Source: Halomonas sp. ALS9
Lineage (GTDB): Bacteria; Pseudomonadota; Gammaproteobacteria; Pseudomonadales; Halomonadaceae
Reading direction: 5' to 3'
NCBI RefSeq assembly: GCF_001651035.1
Contig: NZ_LXRG01000054.1
Span: 248,001-312,000, forward strand
DNA length: 64,000 bases
In this document: in pieces, positions 7,824 to 15,232 of the stretch
Layout of the letters: every line of letters starts with the position of its first letter
Position numbering within the stretch: position 1 is the stretch's first letter
The notes under the pieces: generated by a model
The model's database searches: none
Seen by the model: the letters and a program-made list of their open reading frames with translations, nothing else
What the model was told of the DNA's origin: nothing
Made by a program: the position numbers and the translations under genes

Positions 7824-9745
7824 AAGCTGCTCTTTCTAGCCACGCGGGAGCGCCTGCGCTTGGGTCGCGGCGCCAGCGTGGCGGTGTCATTGAGGTCAAA
7901 GCCAAAGCGCTGCTGGCTAATCCGCAGGGCAGCGAGGGCATACACGAAACAATCAAGGGCTTCGTTACGGCGGCCGCCTGCATCCCAGCGGTAAACACGT
8001 CGGCCTTTTTCGATCTTGGCGACTTTGATTTCAGCAGTGAGCTGCTTGATCTCATCCTCATCGCAAATGAGATCGTTCGAGGGCAGGTGGACGCAGCCCG
8101 GTACCGCCACGCCAGGTTGCGGCTGAAGCTTGAGGCGGTTGTAGATCGTTTCCTTGGCGTTGTCGGTACCCACTTCGGTCAAGAAAACGCCTTTAGCAGT
8201 CTTCTTGCGCGGCATATTGGCAATCGGCTTGCCGTACTTATTGGCGCCCTTGATCGGGATCACCCAGTAAGCGCCCTGCTGCTTACTCATTGCGTAGACT
8301 TCATCGGTGTAGTGCCCGCCTGAATCCCAGCACCAGCGCATCACCGGCAACCAGTTACCATCCGTTCGTTGGTAGCCCTGGTGGAGCTTTTGCGCCACCT
8401 TGCGCTTTAGCTCAGGCCCGGCAGGGTCGCCGTAGAGAATCCAGCGGTCTACCAGCCAGCTCTCTTCGTCTTTACCCCACGCCCAAACGCGGCCTTCATA
8501 GCGATCGTCTTGGGTGTCGATGCCGCCCGTCAGTGCCACAGCTGCATCGGGCACCTGGGGGTAAACTTCACGCCGACCGTAAATCGTTTCCCATTCCAGC
8601 TTTTCGCCCAGCTCGTCTTCCCAGGTTTCACCCAGCGTGGTGTTGACGAAAGTCTTGAGCTTCGAGGGTGAGCCCTTCGCCTTTAGGAAGTCACGCACAA
8701 TGCGCTCCCATGTGGTGAAGGGGCTCAGCACTGTCCATAAGTAAAACGTTACGCTCTCAGGGGTTGGGATCGGCTCATGGTCAGCGCCGTACCAATCAAT
8801 CCCGTCGCGTGTCCATATACCGGTTTCAGAACAAACCCAGACGCCATCTTTGACGCTTTGTTCGCGGCTTTCATCCTGCAGCTCATGCTGCTTGATCACG
8901 CAGCCGTTGTGCTCGCATAGGTAGAACGCGGTTTCTGGCTTCCCCTCATCCCACTTGATGCCAAAGCCAGCATCGGGGCCGCCCCACTTGAGGATCTGCT
9001 CTTCACCGCAGTGCGGGCATGGCACATGGAAATTCAGCTTATGCGGCGACTCTTCAGCGGCCGCCTCAATCTGACACTGGCCACGCACCTTAGGCGTTGA
9101 ACCGCGAATGGACTTTGGAAACGTCGAGCCTTCAAGACGCTTATCGCCCAGCGTGGTGGGCGAGCCTTCTTTTTCGATGTCCTCATCAAAAGCGGCGAGT
9201 TCGTCATAGATGACGACATCCACCGATTTTTCGCGGTAGTTACGGGCAGCCTTGCCACCATGAACGAATACTTGCTTGCCGTTGGCGAACCGTTTGGCGC
9301 TAAGCGTGTTATCTCGATGCTTCATGCCGTGCCACGGCGCCAGCTCAAGCACTACCGGCACATCACGCACCATGGTTTCCATGTGCGTTTTCATGAACGA
9401 TTCGGCGTCGGTATCCGTAGGGCTGAACGTTAAGATGTTGCGCTTCTTGTGCTCCAGCAGGTAACCGGCGGCGGCAAGCAGCATCTTGGTGTAACCAAGG
9501 CGGGCCGACTTCACCACATTCACCGTGCGGATCTCGTCATTGCCCATCGCGTTTAAGATCGCGATTTGGAAGTGGAGCGTTGTCCAGCGCCCTTCGTGGT
9601 AACTCGACTCAGAGGAGAGGTAGAAATTCTTGTCAGCCCACTCCACAGCCGTCAGCGGCGCAGGTCGAAACAGCGCTAACAACCCTTGCTGGACTGATCG
9701 CCGCCACTCCCTAAGCTGCTGAATCGATACTGTCGAAGTAGTCAT
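7820..9745 (-). CDS. Terminase large subunit (lambda A family)
   Basis: A 641-residue packaging ATPase/nuclease, equal in length class to lambda gpA (641). The ATPase part has a KSARLGYTKM Walker-A-like segment and a VVIYDELAAFDEDIEKEGS Walker B-like block. A zinc-ribbon-like CPHCGEEQ lies near the middle, and the nuclease part begins near ALTGGIDTQDDRYEGRVWAWG. ATG at 9745 is chosen because GGAG lies seven bases upstream; the frame stays open 13 codons further. The gene overlaps the small subunit by 35 bases and gpW by four. It cuts at cos and drives DNA into the prohead. Confidence 0.95.
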   Translation of the reverse strand: MTTSTVSIQQLREWRRSVQQGLLALFRPAPLTAVEWADKNFYLSSESSYHEGRWTTLHFQIAILNAMGNDEIRTVNVVKSARLGYTKMLLAAAGYLLEHKKRNILTFSPTDTDAESFMKTHMETMVRDVPVVLELAPWHGMKHRDNTLSAKRFANGKQVFVHGGKAARNYREKSVDVVIYDELAAFDEDIEKEGSPTTLGDKRLEGSTFPKSIRGSTPKVRGQCQIEAAAEESPHKLNFHVPCPHCGEEQILKWGGPDAGFGIKWDEGKPETAFYLCEHNGCVIKQHELQDESREQSVKDGVWVCSETGIWTRDGIDWYGADHEPIPTPESVTFYLWTVLSPFTTWERIVRDFLKAKGSPSKLKTFVNTTLGETWEDELGEKLEWETIYGRREVYPQVPDAAVALTGGIDTQDDRYEGRVWAWGKDEESWLVDRWILYGDPAGPELKRKVAQKLHQGYQRTDGNWLPVMRWCWDSGGHYTDEVYAMSKQQGAYWVIPIKGANKYGKPIANMPRKKTAKGVFLTEVGTDNAKETIYNRLKLQPQPGVAVPGCVHLPSNDLICDEDEIKQLTAEIKVAKIEKGRRVYRWDAGGRRNEALDCFVYALAALRISQQRFGFDLNDTATLAPRPKRRRSRVARKSSL

Positions 9746-10271
9746 CCAGCAGCTCCGGTAACATATTATCGAGGCCGCTGGCATGGTTACGGGCGCGTGC
9801 TAGCTCCCGCATCAGAGTATCTAGGTGACGCGTCTCTAAATCAGGATGCTTACGCATCATTGTCAGCGGCAGCGTGTCGAGTATGGCGGCGATCTCTGCC
9901 GCGATTTTGGATAAGGTGAAGATGGCAAATTCGCTGGGCACCACCTTGCGAGCGGCTAGTTCGTTTTTCTGCTGCTGGCCGATCCGGCGCTCTTTGGTCA
10001 GCAGATACTCTTCCTGTTCGCGCTTATGCTCGAGCAGCGGATCAAAGCCCATATCGTCATCGCCAGGTTGCGATGATTGTTGTTTCGCCTCTAGCTCAGC
10101 TAGCTTCAAATCTAGCACTGAACGGCAGTCGAAATAGACGCTTCGACCGATCTTCGCCACCGGCTTAACGCCCCATTTATCAAAGGCTTGCACACTGATA
10201 CCCAAGCTTGCCGCCATCTGGCTTTTGTTCAGCCAATATGGCTCTGGTGATTGTTGTCTATTGCTCGACAT
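9711..10271 (-). CDS. Terminase small subunit (Nu1-like)
   Basis: A 186-residue DNA-binding protein (lambda Nu1: 181). The N-terminus carries a winged helix-turn-helix (YWLNKSQMAASLGISVQAFDKW, then KIGRSVYFDCRSVLDLKL), followed by a coiled helical region KREQEEYLLTKERRIGQQQK and a C-terminal part that would bind the large subunit. It recognises the cosB region that lies immediately upstream. It is the first gene after the cos site, as in lambda. Confidence 0.9.
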   Translation of the reverse strand: MSSNRQQSPEPYWLNKSQMAASLGISVQAFDKWGVKPVAKIGRSVYFDCRSVLDLKLAELEAKQQSSQPGDDDMGFDPLLEHKREQEEYLLTKERRIGQQQKNELAARKVVPSEFAIFTLSKIAAEIAAILDTLPLTMMRKHPDLETRHLDTLMRELARARNHASGLDNMLPELLDDYFDSIDSAA

Positions 10272-10289
10272 CTAAACAACAACCTCGCA

Positions 10290-10340
10290 TTAAAAAAATC
10301 TCATAAATAGCGCGAAATCGGGGCTCTGCGCCCCCGTACA
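10290..10340 (-). other. Phage cos region (cohesive-end site), lambda-like
   Basis: On the minus strand the 21 bases at 10292-10312 begin CGCTATTTATGAGATTTT, nearly the same as the sequence that follows the nicking site in lambda (CGCTATTTATGAAAATTTT, from memory). Just upstream at 10320-10335 lies a GC-rich stretch with partial two-fold symmetry (GGGGC, five bases, GCCCC), fitting cosN. The site lies between Rz1-like and Nu1-like genes, exactly where cos is expected in a prophage map. The exact nick positions cannot be read from sequence alone. Confidence 0.8.
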
Positions 10341-10406
10341 GCAGAGGCACCCGCTCAGGAGGAACCGTGGATTTTTTGTAATGATAAACAGCGAGTTAAG
10401 CACATG

Positions 10407-10420
10407 GTTGGCGCGCCAAC
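10407..10420. repeat. Perfect 14-bp palindrome between lysis genes and cos
   Basis: GTTGGCGCGCCAAC is fully self-complementary. It lies just past the stop of the Rz1-like gene. With no loop or T-run it is not a standard terminator; a protein-binding or cosQ-type role is possible but unproven. Confidence 0.4.
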
Positions 10421-10424
10421 GGCC

Positions 10425-10697
10425 TCACTTAGCGCCTAAATCATTTTCTAAAATCTCCACCACCGCTGTCCGGTCTGCATTGAACCGGCGGCGTAGCGCC
10501 TCATACTCAGCAAGTAATAACAGCAGCCCTTTATTGCTCTGTAAGATCCTCGTAGGCGCTGGCAGCTCGTTGGTTAGATGTGCCGGTACCAGGGGGCTTT
10601 TGCACTCCATTGGAAGCGCTTGATCGCTGAAGCTCGCGCACCCAGTCAACAATCCCATCAGGCAGATCGCTATCAAGCCAGTCACCTGCTTTCGCAT
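10425..10697 (-). CDS. Outer-membrane spanin lipoprotein (Rz1-like)
   Basis: A 90-residue lipoprotein with a signal peptide ending in the lipobox LTGC (Cys20). The mature part begins with CASFSDQALPMECKSP and contains Pro-rich segments, as in Rz1/LysC proteins. It starts inside the Rz-like gene in another frame and extends past its stop. The pair would span the periplasm and fuse inner and outer membranes at the last step of lysis. The downstream half, with a helical LLLLLAEYEALRRRFNADR stretch, is longer than in lambda Rz1. Confidence 0.8.
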   Translation of the reverse strand: MRKQVTGLIAICLMGLLTGCASFSDQALPMECKSPLVPAHLTNELPAPTRILQSNKGLLLLLAEYEALRRRFNADRTAVVEILENDLGAK

Positions 10698-10992
10698 CTT
10701 GTTCTCCCAATGGTTCGAGGGCCCCGGTGCTGGCGCCTATATCGTCATCAATGGTGTTTAACGTGCGCTCACGCTCAGCCAGTGCGTTGCTCAGTGTTTC
10801 GATGCGCTGGCGCTGCAACTCCTGGTGCTCGATCAATATCTCAGCACGCTCACGCTGGTGCTCAGCCTCTGCTTGGTAAGCGTCTCGCTCGCCGGTAACG
10901 TGTTGCCAGTAGAAATACACAGCAGCAATGCTGATTACGCCTATACCCACGCCGATTAAATTGCGCTTAAGCTGGCCGATCATTTGCGCCAC
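10531..10992 (-). CDS. Inner-membrane spanin (Rz-like)
   Basis: A 153-residue protein with one N-terminal membrane segment (about residues 11-29, LIGVGIGVISIAAVYFYW) followed by a long charged coiled coil (residues 33-85), the plan of Rz-type i-spanins. The Rz1-like frame is embedded in its 3' part, overlapping by 167 bases. Its start overlaps the holin gene by 13 bases. Confidence 0.8.
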   Translation of the reverse strand: MAQMIGQLKRNLIGVGIGVISIAAVYFYWQHVTGERDAYQAEAEHQRERAEILIEHQELQRQRIETLSNALAERERTLNTIDDDIGASTGALEPLGEQDAKAGDWLDSDLPDGIVDWVRELQRSSASNGVQKPPGTGTSNQRAASAYEDLTEQ

Positions 10993-11333
10993 CGCCCAAT
11001 GAAAACCTCATAGATGTCGTCTGCTTTACTGCGAATCCAATCGGTACCCAGGAATGCCAGAAACACACACGGCGGGAAGGCAATGATGGGTGGCCAACCT
11101 TGAGACTCAGCAATCCATAAGAAGACGGGGAACAGCGGCGTCGCCAGAAGCGTGCACATCAAAGCACCCAGCAGCGACTTCTTTAGGCTGCCGCCCTCGT
11201 GAACGCCACGAATAAATCCCATCGTGAACGTCAGGATGGCCACCAAAGTGATAGGCAAAAAATCAAGCAGCCCTTGCCAGAAGTTGGGATCTCTGCCGTT
11301 CATAGGGCGTTTCTCTTTTCGTCTTGGGTTCAT
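10980..11333 (-). CDS. Holin, lambda S family
   Basis: A 117-residue membrane protein with three predicted helices (about residues 24-43, 53-75 and 80-96). It shares spaced residues with lambda S: an F-x-R-G-x-x-x-G-G turn, A-x-M-C in the second helix and GTD-x-I-x-S after the third. It would form the lethal holes that release the endolysin. Two starts are possible: ATG 11333 with GAGAGG upstream, and ATG 11303 with AGAG upstream, ten codons apart. The extra N-terminus is rich in Arg/Lys. The gene lies after the endolysin, the reverse of lambda S-R order. Confidence 0.85.
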   Translation of the reverse strand: MNPRRKEKRPMNGRDPNFWQGLLDFLPITLVAILTFTMGFIRGVHEGGSLKKSLLGALMCTLLATPLFPVFLWIAESQGWPPIIAFPPCVFLAFLGTDWIRSKADDIYEVFIGRWRK

Positions 11334-11361
11334 GGCGCACCTCTCGGGCGGGCCTCGTCAG

Positions 11362-11892
11362 TTAGTCGATGGAAATGCCGCCAGCCGCTTTATAAACACT
11401 CAGCAACTCATCAATCACCAGCTCCCGCTGACCATACCCAGCACCTGGCAGGCTCGCCCAAATTTTGCGACAAGCGTGGATGGCGTCACGGATACGGCCG
11501 TCATGGATCAGGGAAAGTGCTTGGCACTGACGGATAAGATGAACGGCGCCTAGATCTTGGCTAGCAGGCGTAAAGTCAGGGAGATGGAACCGCTCTACCA
11601 GGTCATCCCATGTACGTATCAAGAACTGGTAACGCCCCGCTGCGCTGGAGTGGATCTCATAAGCAGGCAGCCAAACAAGCTGGTGCGGGTGATCGTCGTA
11701 GTTGTTGAATGTCTTGCCGCCAACAATCACATTGAAACCGTTCTGATCGCCAAAGCGTGGCGTACCTTCGGCAAAGGCCAATGTGTCGAGGAAGGCGGCC
11801 ACGTTGCCGGCGCGGGTATCTCTTGGCGGTGCTGGCTCAACGCGCAGCAGTTCCGCCTCCTCAAGCCAATGAGTAGGAGAGTGAGCTGACAT
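11362..11892 (-). CDS. Endolysin, lambda R-type transglycosylase
   Basis: A 176-residue muralytic enzyme of the lambda R class (glycoside hydrolase 104 type). It has the AFLDTLAFAEGT block containing the catalytic Glu, the GFNVIVGGKTFNNYDDHPH block, and SAAGRYQFLIRTWDDL, all hallmarks of this family. ATG at 11892 is chosen for its GAGG ribosome-binding site; no signal peptide is seen, so release depends on the holin. It is the first gene of the lysis cassette and is preceded by a terminator-like hairpin. Confidence 0.9.
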   Translation of the reverse strand: MSAHSPTHWLEEAELLRVEPAPPRDTRAGNVAAFLDTLAFAEGTPRFGDQNGFNVIVGGKTFNNYDDHPHQLVWLPAYEIHSSAAGRYQFLIRTWDDLVERFHLPDFTPASQDLGAVHLIRQCQALSLIHDGRIRDAIHACRKIWASLPGAGYGQRELVIDELLSVYKAAGGISID

Positions 11893-11923
11893 GACAACCT
11901 CAGAGATGGAAAGCCAGAAACGC

Positions 11924-11953
11924 AAAAGCCCCACCGGGTAACCGGCAGGGCTT
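11924..11953 (-). terminator. Terminator ahead of the lysis cassette (tR'-like)
   Basis: On the minus strand AGCCCTGCCGG and CCGGTGGGGCT form a stem followed by TTTT. It lies upstream of the endolysin start, where late transcription would stop unless antiterminated. That is the place of tR' in lambda, which the Q protein overcomes. The T-run is short. Confidence 0.5.
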
Positions 11954-12198
11954 CAAAAAGTGATGGCTAATCGCGGAGCTAGTGCAACTTAGATAAAATA
12001 CTGCCTGAATCACGACACTGAAGCAAATAATTTATTTATACGGTTCTTTCGATGAAAGCAGTGACGGATTTAGCTTCCCAATGCATCGTAAGATGCCTAT
12101 ATTAAGTGAATTAAGAGTCTGTTACCGGCCCTGAGCGGCCTTTCCGGCAGAAGCGACAGCTGGTTCAGCCGTGTTATGCAGACGGCACGATACTCAAT
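11954..12198. other. Non-coding junction between lysis genes and cargo
   Basis: About 245 bases without a credible gene. The left 150 bases are A+T-rich. The right part holds an inverted GC-rich stretch (GGCCCTGAGCGGCC type) and ends in the attC-like core described at 12199. A late promoter for the minus strand should lie here or to the right of the cargo, but I see no convincing -35/-10 pair. Confidence 0.4.
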
Positions 12199-12205
12199 GT
12201 TAGGC
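12199..12205 (+). other. attC-type core site (GTTAGGC) at left edge of HNH gene
   Basis: The sequence ACTCAATGTTAGGC just before the start of the HNH-like gene resembles the right end of an integron attC site (CTCAA spacer then GTTRRRY core). The gene begins six bases later, as cassette genes usually do. Together with the GCCTAAC at 12944 it frames the gene as a cassette. Confidence 0.55.
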
Positions 12206-12211
12206 ATATAA

Positions 12212-12949
12212 ATGGATCAGCTATCAGACTTTGCAGATGAACGATTAATCAATGGCTGCATCTATTGCGGAGGGCAGGCTGATACCAGGGATCATGTGCC
12301 ATCACGGATTCTTTTGGAGCCACCTTATCCGGAAAACCTACCCGTCGTAGGAGCTTGCCAGGTCTGCAATCAAGGTTTCTCCAAAGATGAACAATATTTG
12401 GTTTGTCTGCTAGAGGCTGCGATTGTCGGTTCAACCGACCCGGAAGATATCAGAAGGCCTTCAGTTGCGAGGGCAATGAAAAGATCAGCAGCACTGCGCT
12501 CGAGAATCGAATCTCAAAAATACATCGCTAATGACAGGATTATTTTTGATCCGGAAGAGGATCGAGTTAAAAACGTGATGCTGAAGCTCGCTCGGGGTCA
12601 TGCTGCTTTTGAATTAAGTCAGCCTTGCCAGCATGAGCCAAATCATTTCTGGTGTGGGCCACTTGAGACGCTGCATAAAGAGCAGCAAGAATCTTTCATG
12701 GCAGCACATATACAAGAGTTCTATGGCGAAATCGGATCACGTAATATGCAGCGCATGTTCTCTATGGAAGTAACTTTGAGGTCTGAGTCTGGCTCTACAG
12801 AAAAGCGAAGGGTTTTGGTCAACGACTGGGTTGATGTCCAGGAGGGTCGATACAGCTATCTTGCGATTGATGACTTCCCAGGAGTGATCATTCGAATTAT
12901 GGTATCGAATTACTTGGCCTGTGAGGTAGCTTGGGAGATTTATGCCTAA
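12212..12949 (+). CDS. HNH-like zinc-binding protein in an integron-cassette-like setting
   Basis: A 245-residue soluble protein. Near the N-terminus CIYCGG, RDHVPSR and CQVCNQGFSKDE form an HNH-nuclease-like treble-clef pattern with four Cys and the DH of the HNH core (residues about 16-62). The rest is helical and contains the charged EPNHFWCG segment. Catalysis is not certain because the second His of the core is not obvious. The TAA stop lies within GCCTAAC, the left core of an attC site, and GTTAGGC lies just before the ATG. This cassette layout is foreign to lambda-type phages. Likely roles are DNA cleavage or defence; neither is shown. Confidence 0.75.
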   Translation: MDQLSDFADERLINGCIYCGGQADTRDHVPSRILLEPPYPENLPVVGACQVCNQGFSKDEQYLVCLLEAAIVGSTDPEDIRRPSVARAMKRSAALRSRIESQKYIANDRIIFDPEEDRVKNVMLKLARGHAAFELSQPCQHEPNHFWCGPLETLHKEQQESFMAAHIQEFYGEIGSRNMQRMFSMEVTLRSESGSTEKRRVLVNDWVDVQEGRYSYLAIDDFPGVIIRIMVSNYLACEVAWEIYA

Positions 12950-12966
12950 CAAGGCGCATCAATACG
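12944..12966 (+). other. Partial attC site after the HNH-like gene
   Basis: GCCTAACAAGGCGCATCAA follows the RYYYAAC core plus inner-arm pattern of integron attC left ends, and the gene's TAA lies inside the core. The matching right arm and GTTRRRY core are not seen before the next gene at 13011, so the site appears truncated. Confidence 0.55.
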
Positions 12967-13010
12967 TGGCCGTTGTGGGCTGGTATTATTCCTCAAAATG
13001 AGATCCTTCC

Positions 13011-15110
13011 ATGGATGATAATAAACTAGAAAGATTGATTGACACCCGGTTACAGAATTGTCTAAGTGGAGGCGGAATTAGACTTGATCTCAGTAAACTT
13101 GGCTTGCGTGAAGTGCCAAACAGTGTACTTAGGGTGCCAGATTTGGAGGTACTCAATCTCTCTACCAACTATATTGAAGAGCTTCCGGATTTCTTATTTG
13201 ATTTAAAAAATCTTAAAGTAGTATCCCTTCAAAACAATCGGATTAAGACCATTCCATTTGGCATACGAAGATTAAGGAATTTGGTCAGGATAGATTTTAA
13301 TGACAACGACATTAGAACCATTGAAGATGGTTTGGGTGATATTGACTCACTCTCAACCATTTACTTAGGGCGAAACGCGCTTACATCATTACCTCCCTCT
13401 CTAGCTAATCTTAACAATTTAAAAGTCCTCTCAGTGGTTGGTAACAACCTGAATATTCCATTTGAAATATTGAATGGAAGTATAGATGGACTAAAAAACT
13501 ACTTGCACGCTATCGACGAAGGAGAGAAATATACTCTCTGTGAGGCAAAACTCCTTATAGTCGGTGAAGGTAATGTTGGAAAAACAGAGCTCTGTCGATC
13601 AGTATTAGGAGTTTCCCACGATGACAAGCCTCCTAGCACTGAAGGTATCAGCATTCTTCGCTGGACAGTAACTCCAGAAGATCAAGAATATGTAGTCAAT
13701 CTTTGGGATTTTGGAGGTCAAGAGATATATCACTCCACACATCAGTATTTTTTAACAAAGAAGTCTGTTTATGTATTGTTGTGGACCGCGCGCACAGATG
13801 ATGATTTTCTTAACTTCGACTATTGGCTGAACATAGTCAACCTGTTAAGCGACTCTTCGCCACTTATTGTTGTTCAGAACAAATGTGACGAACGAACAAA
13901 AGAAATCGACACATCTCGGATTACAAAACAGTTTGATAATATAGTTGGATTTTTCAATATCAGCGCTCTTAATGATTCTGGCGTTGATGAACTCAAGAAG
14001 CAGATTGTCAAACAAGTAGAAAAGTTAGATCATTTTAATCAGATTGTACCTGTTGCATGGGTTCTAATTCGCGAACATTTGGAAAATACAAATAAGGCAT
14101 ACATGTCTTATAGTGAATATTTTGAGGTGTGTGCAAGTTTTGGACTTAATAAAAGAAAAGCTGAATGGCTAAGTGAATATTTTCATGTTCTAGGTGTTTT
14201 CCTTCATTTTTCAGAAAATCTAATTCTATCTGAGATAGTGTTTCTTAAACCAGAATGGGCGACGGCATCTGCATATATACTTTTTGATGATAAGGAAGTA
14301 ATAGACGGTGGTGGATTTTTTACAAACCGCACTTTGAAGAGAGTTTGGAAAGATTATCCCGTAGAGAAACATCCAGCCTTATTAGAGCTATTGAAGAAAT
14401 TTGAGCTGTGCTTTGAGATAAAGAATTCTGGTAGTTACATTGTTCCTACAAGATTGCCAGCAGCACCACCGAGGGTGCTCAAAAAGCCAGAACAAGAGCT
14501 ATCCTATAAGTACGAATATCAGTTTATGCCAGCCGGTATAATTGAGCGAAGCATAATAAGGTTGCATCGTTTAATCCACAACAGCAGTTATTGGAAAAAC
14601 GGCGTACTCATATCAAAAGAAGATACATATGCACTTATTGAGTCAGATCGCTTTGGGCGAAATATCAGCGTTACCCTAGAAGGATCATCAAAAGCAGAAT
14701 TGCTCACAATTATTCGTAATGAAATAGATCAAATTCATCAGTCATTGAACCACCCTAAAGTTACGGAGCGAATACCCTGCGTTTGCGTTGAATGCATAGA
14801 CTCTTCCGCTCCTTATCACTTTGATATGAGCATACTTAAGCGCGCAAGAAGCAAGAGGAAGAAGACTATTGAATGCCGGAAGAGCTTTGAATCTGTGGAT
14901 ATTCGCTCAATACTAGGGGGTATCGATGGCACGCTTGAGAGTAAAGAAAATGACATAATCGAAATGTTGAATCAGCTTGTAGATAAATTTGATACAAAAG
15001 AATCGCTAGAGCAAAAAATAAACTCTTCGCTTCATTTAAAGCCAAGTATATTTGGTGTGGGTGTAAATCTTAACTATTTGATTGAAAAAGTACTGAAGAA
15101 AAAGACATAA
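13011..15110 (+). CDS. Bacterial Roco protein: LRR-Roc(GTPase)-COR
   Basis: A 699-residue protein. Residues about 24-150 hold five or six leucine-rich repeats (LEVLNLSTNYIEELP, LKVVSLQNNRIKTIP and similar). Residues 178-330 form a Roc GTPase with G1 GEGNVGKT (185-192), G3 DFGGQE (233-238) and G4 NKCD (290-293). Residues about 335-600 fit the COR dimerisation region, followed by a basic segment with several Cys and a C-terminal helical tail. The gene is markedly A+T-rich compared with the phage genes around it, so it was probably acquired separately. Roco proteins act as dimeric GTP switches; the bacterial ones are mostly uncharacterised. Here, inside prophage cargo beside an HNH-like and a PHP-ATPase gene, an immune-type role is a reasonable guess only. 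Confidence 0.9.
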   Translation: MDDNKLERLIDTRLQNCLSGGGIRLDLSKLGLREVPNSVLRVPDLEVLNLSTNYIEELPDFLFDLKNLKVVSLQNNRIKTIPFGIRRLRNLVRIDFNDNDIRTIEDGLGDIDSLSTIYLGRNALTSLPPSLANLNNLKVLSVVGNNLNIPFEILNGSIDGLKNYLHAIDEGEKYTLCEAKLLIVGEGNVGKTELCRSVLGVSHDDKPPSTEGISILRWTVTPEDQEYVVNLWDFGGQEIYHSTHQYFLTKKSVYVLLWTARTDDDFLNFDYWLNIVNLLSDSSPLIVVQNKCDERTKEIDTSRITKQFDNIVGFFNISALNDSGVDELKKQIVKQVEKLDHFNQIVPVAWVLIREHLENTNKAYMSYSEYFEVCASFGLNKRKAEWLSEYFHVLGVFLHFSENLILSEIVFLKPEWATASAYILFDDKEVIDGGGFFTNRTLKRVWKDYPVEKHPALLELLKKFELCFEIKNSGSYIVPTRLPAAPPRVLKKPEQELSYKYEYQFMPAGIIERSIIRLHRLIHNSSYWKNGVLISKEDTYALIESDRFGRNISVTLEGSSKAELLTIIRNEIDQIHQSLNHPKVTERIPCVCVECIDSSAPYHFDMSILKRARSKRKKTIECRKSFESVDIRSILGGIDGTLESKENDIIEMLNQLVDKFDTKESLEQKINSSLHLKPSIFGVGVNLNYLIEKVLKKKT

Positions 15111-15161
15111 CAATGTCATTAACTCTGCCCCCAAAAAGCTTCGCTTTTTGTGTCCGGTTAT
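15107..15161 (+). repeat. attC-like or terminator-like hairpin after the Roco gene
   Basis: CAAAAAGC, TTC, GCTTTTTG forms an eight-pair hairpin at 15132-15150. ATAAC at the Roco stop codon and GTTAT at 15157-15161 are inverted copies flanking it, giving the outline of a short attC site of about 55 bases with a stop codon in the left core. The cores deviate from consensus at one or two positions. It may also just act as a terminator. Confidence 0.35.
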
Positions 15162-15232
15162 AGCCGGAGTAAGCCTATCCTATTGAATCGGGTCGTGGTG
15201 ACCTAAACAAGAATGATAACCTGGAGATGTAA

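Noticed and set aside
15130-15152. Standard terminator after the Roco gene
   Set aside because: The hairpin is A/T-rich with no separate T-run after the stem, so it was listed as attC-like or weak terminator, not as a confident terminator.
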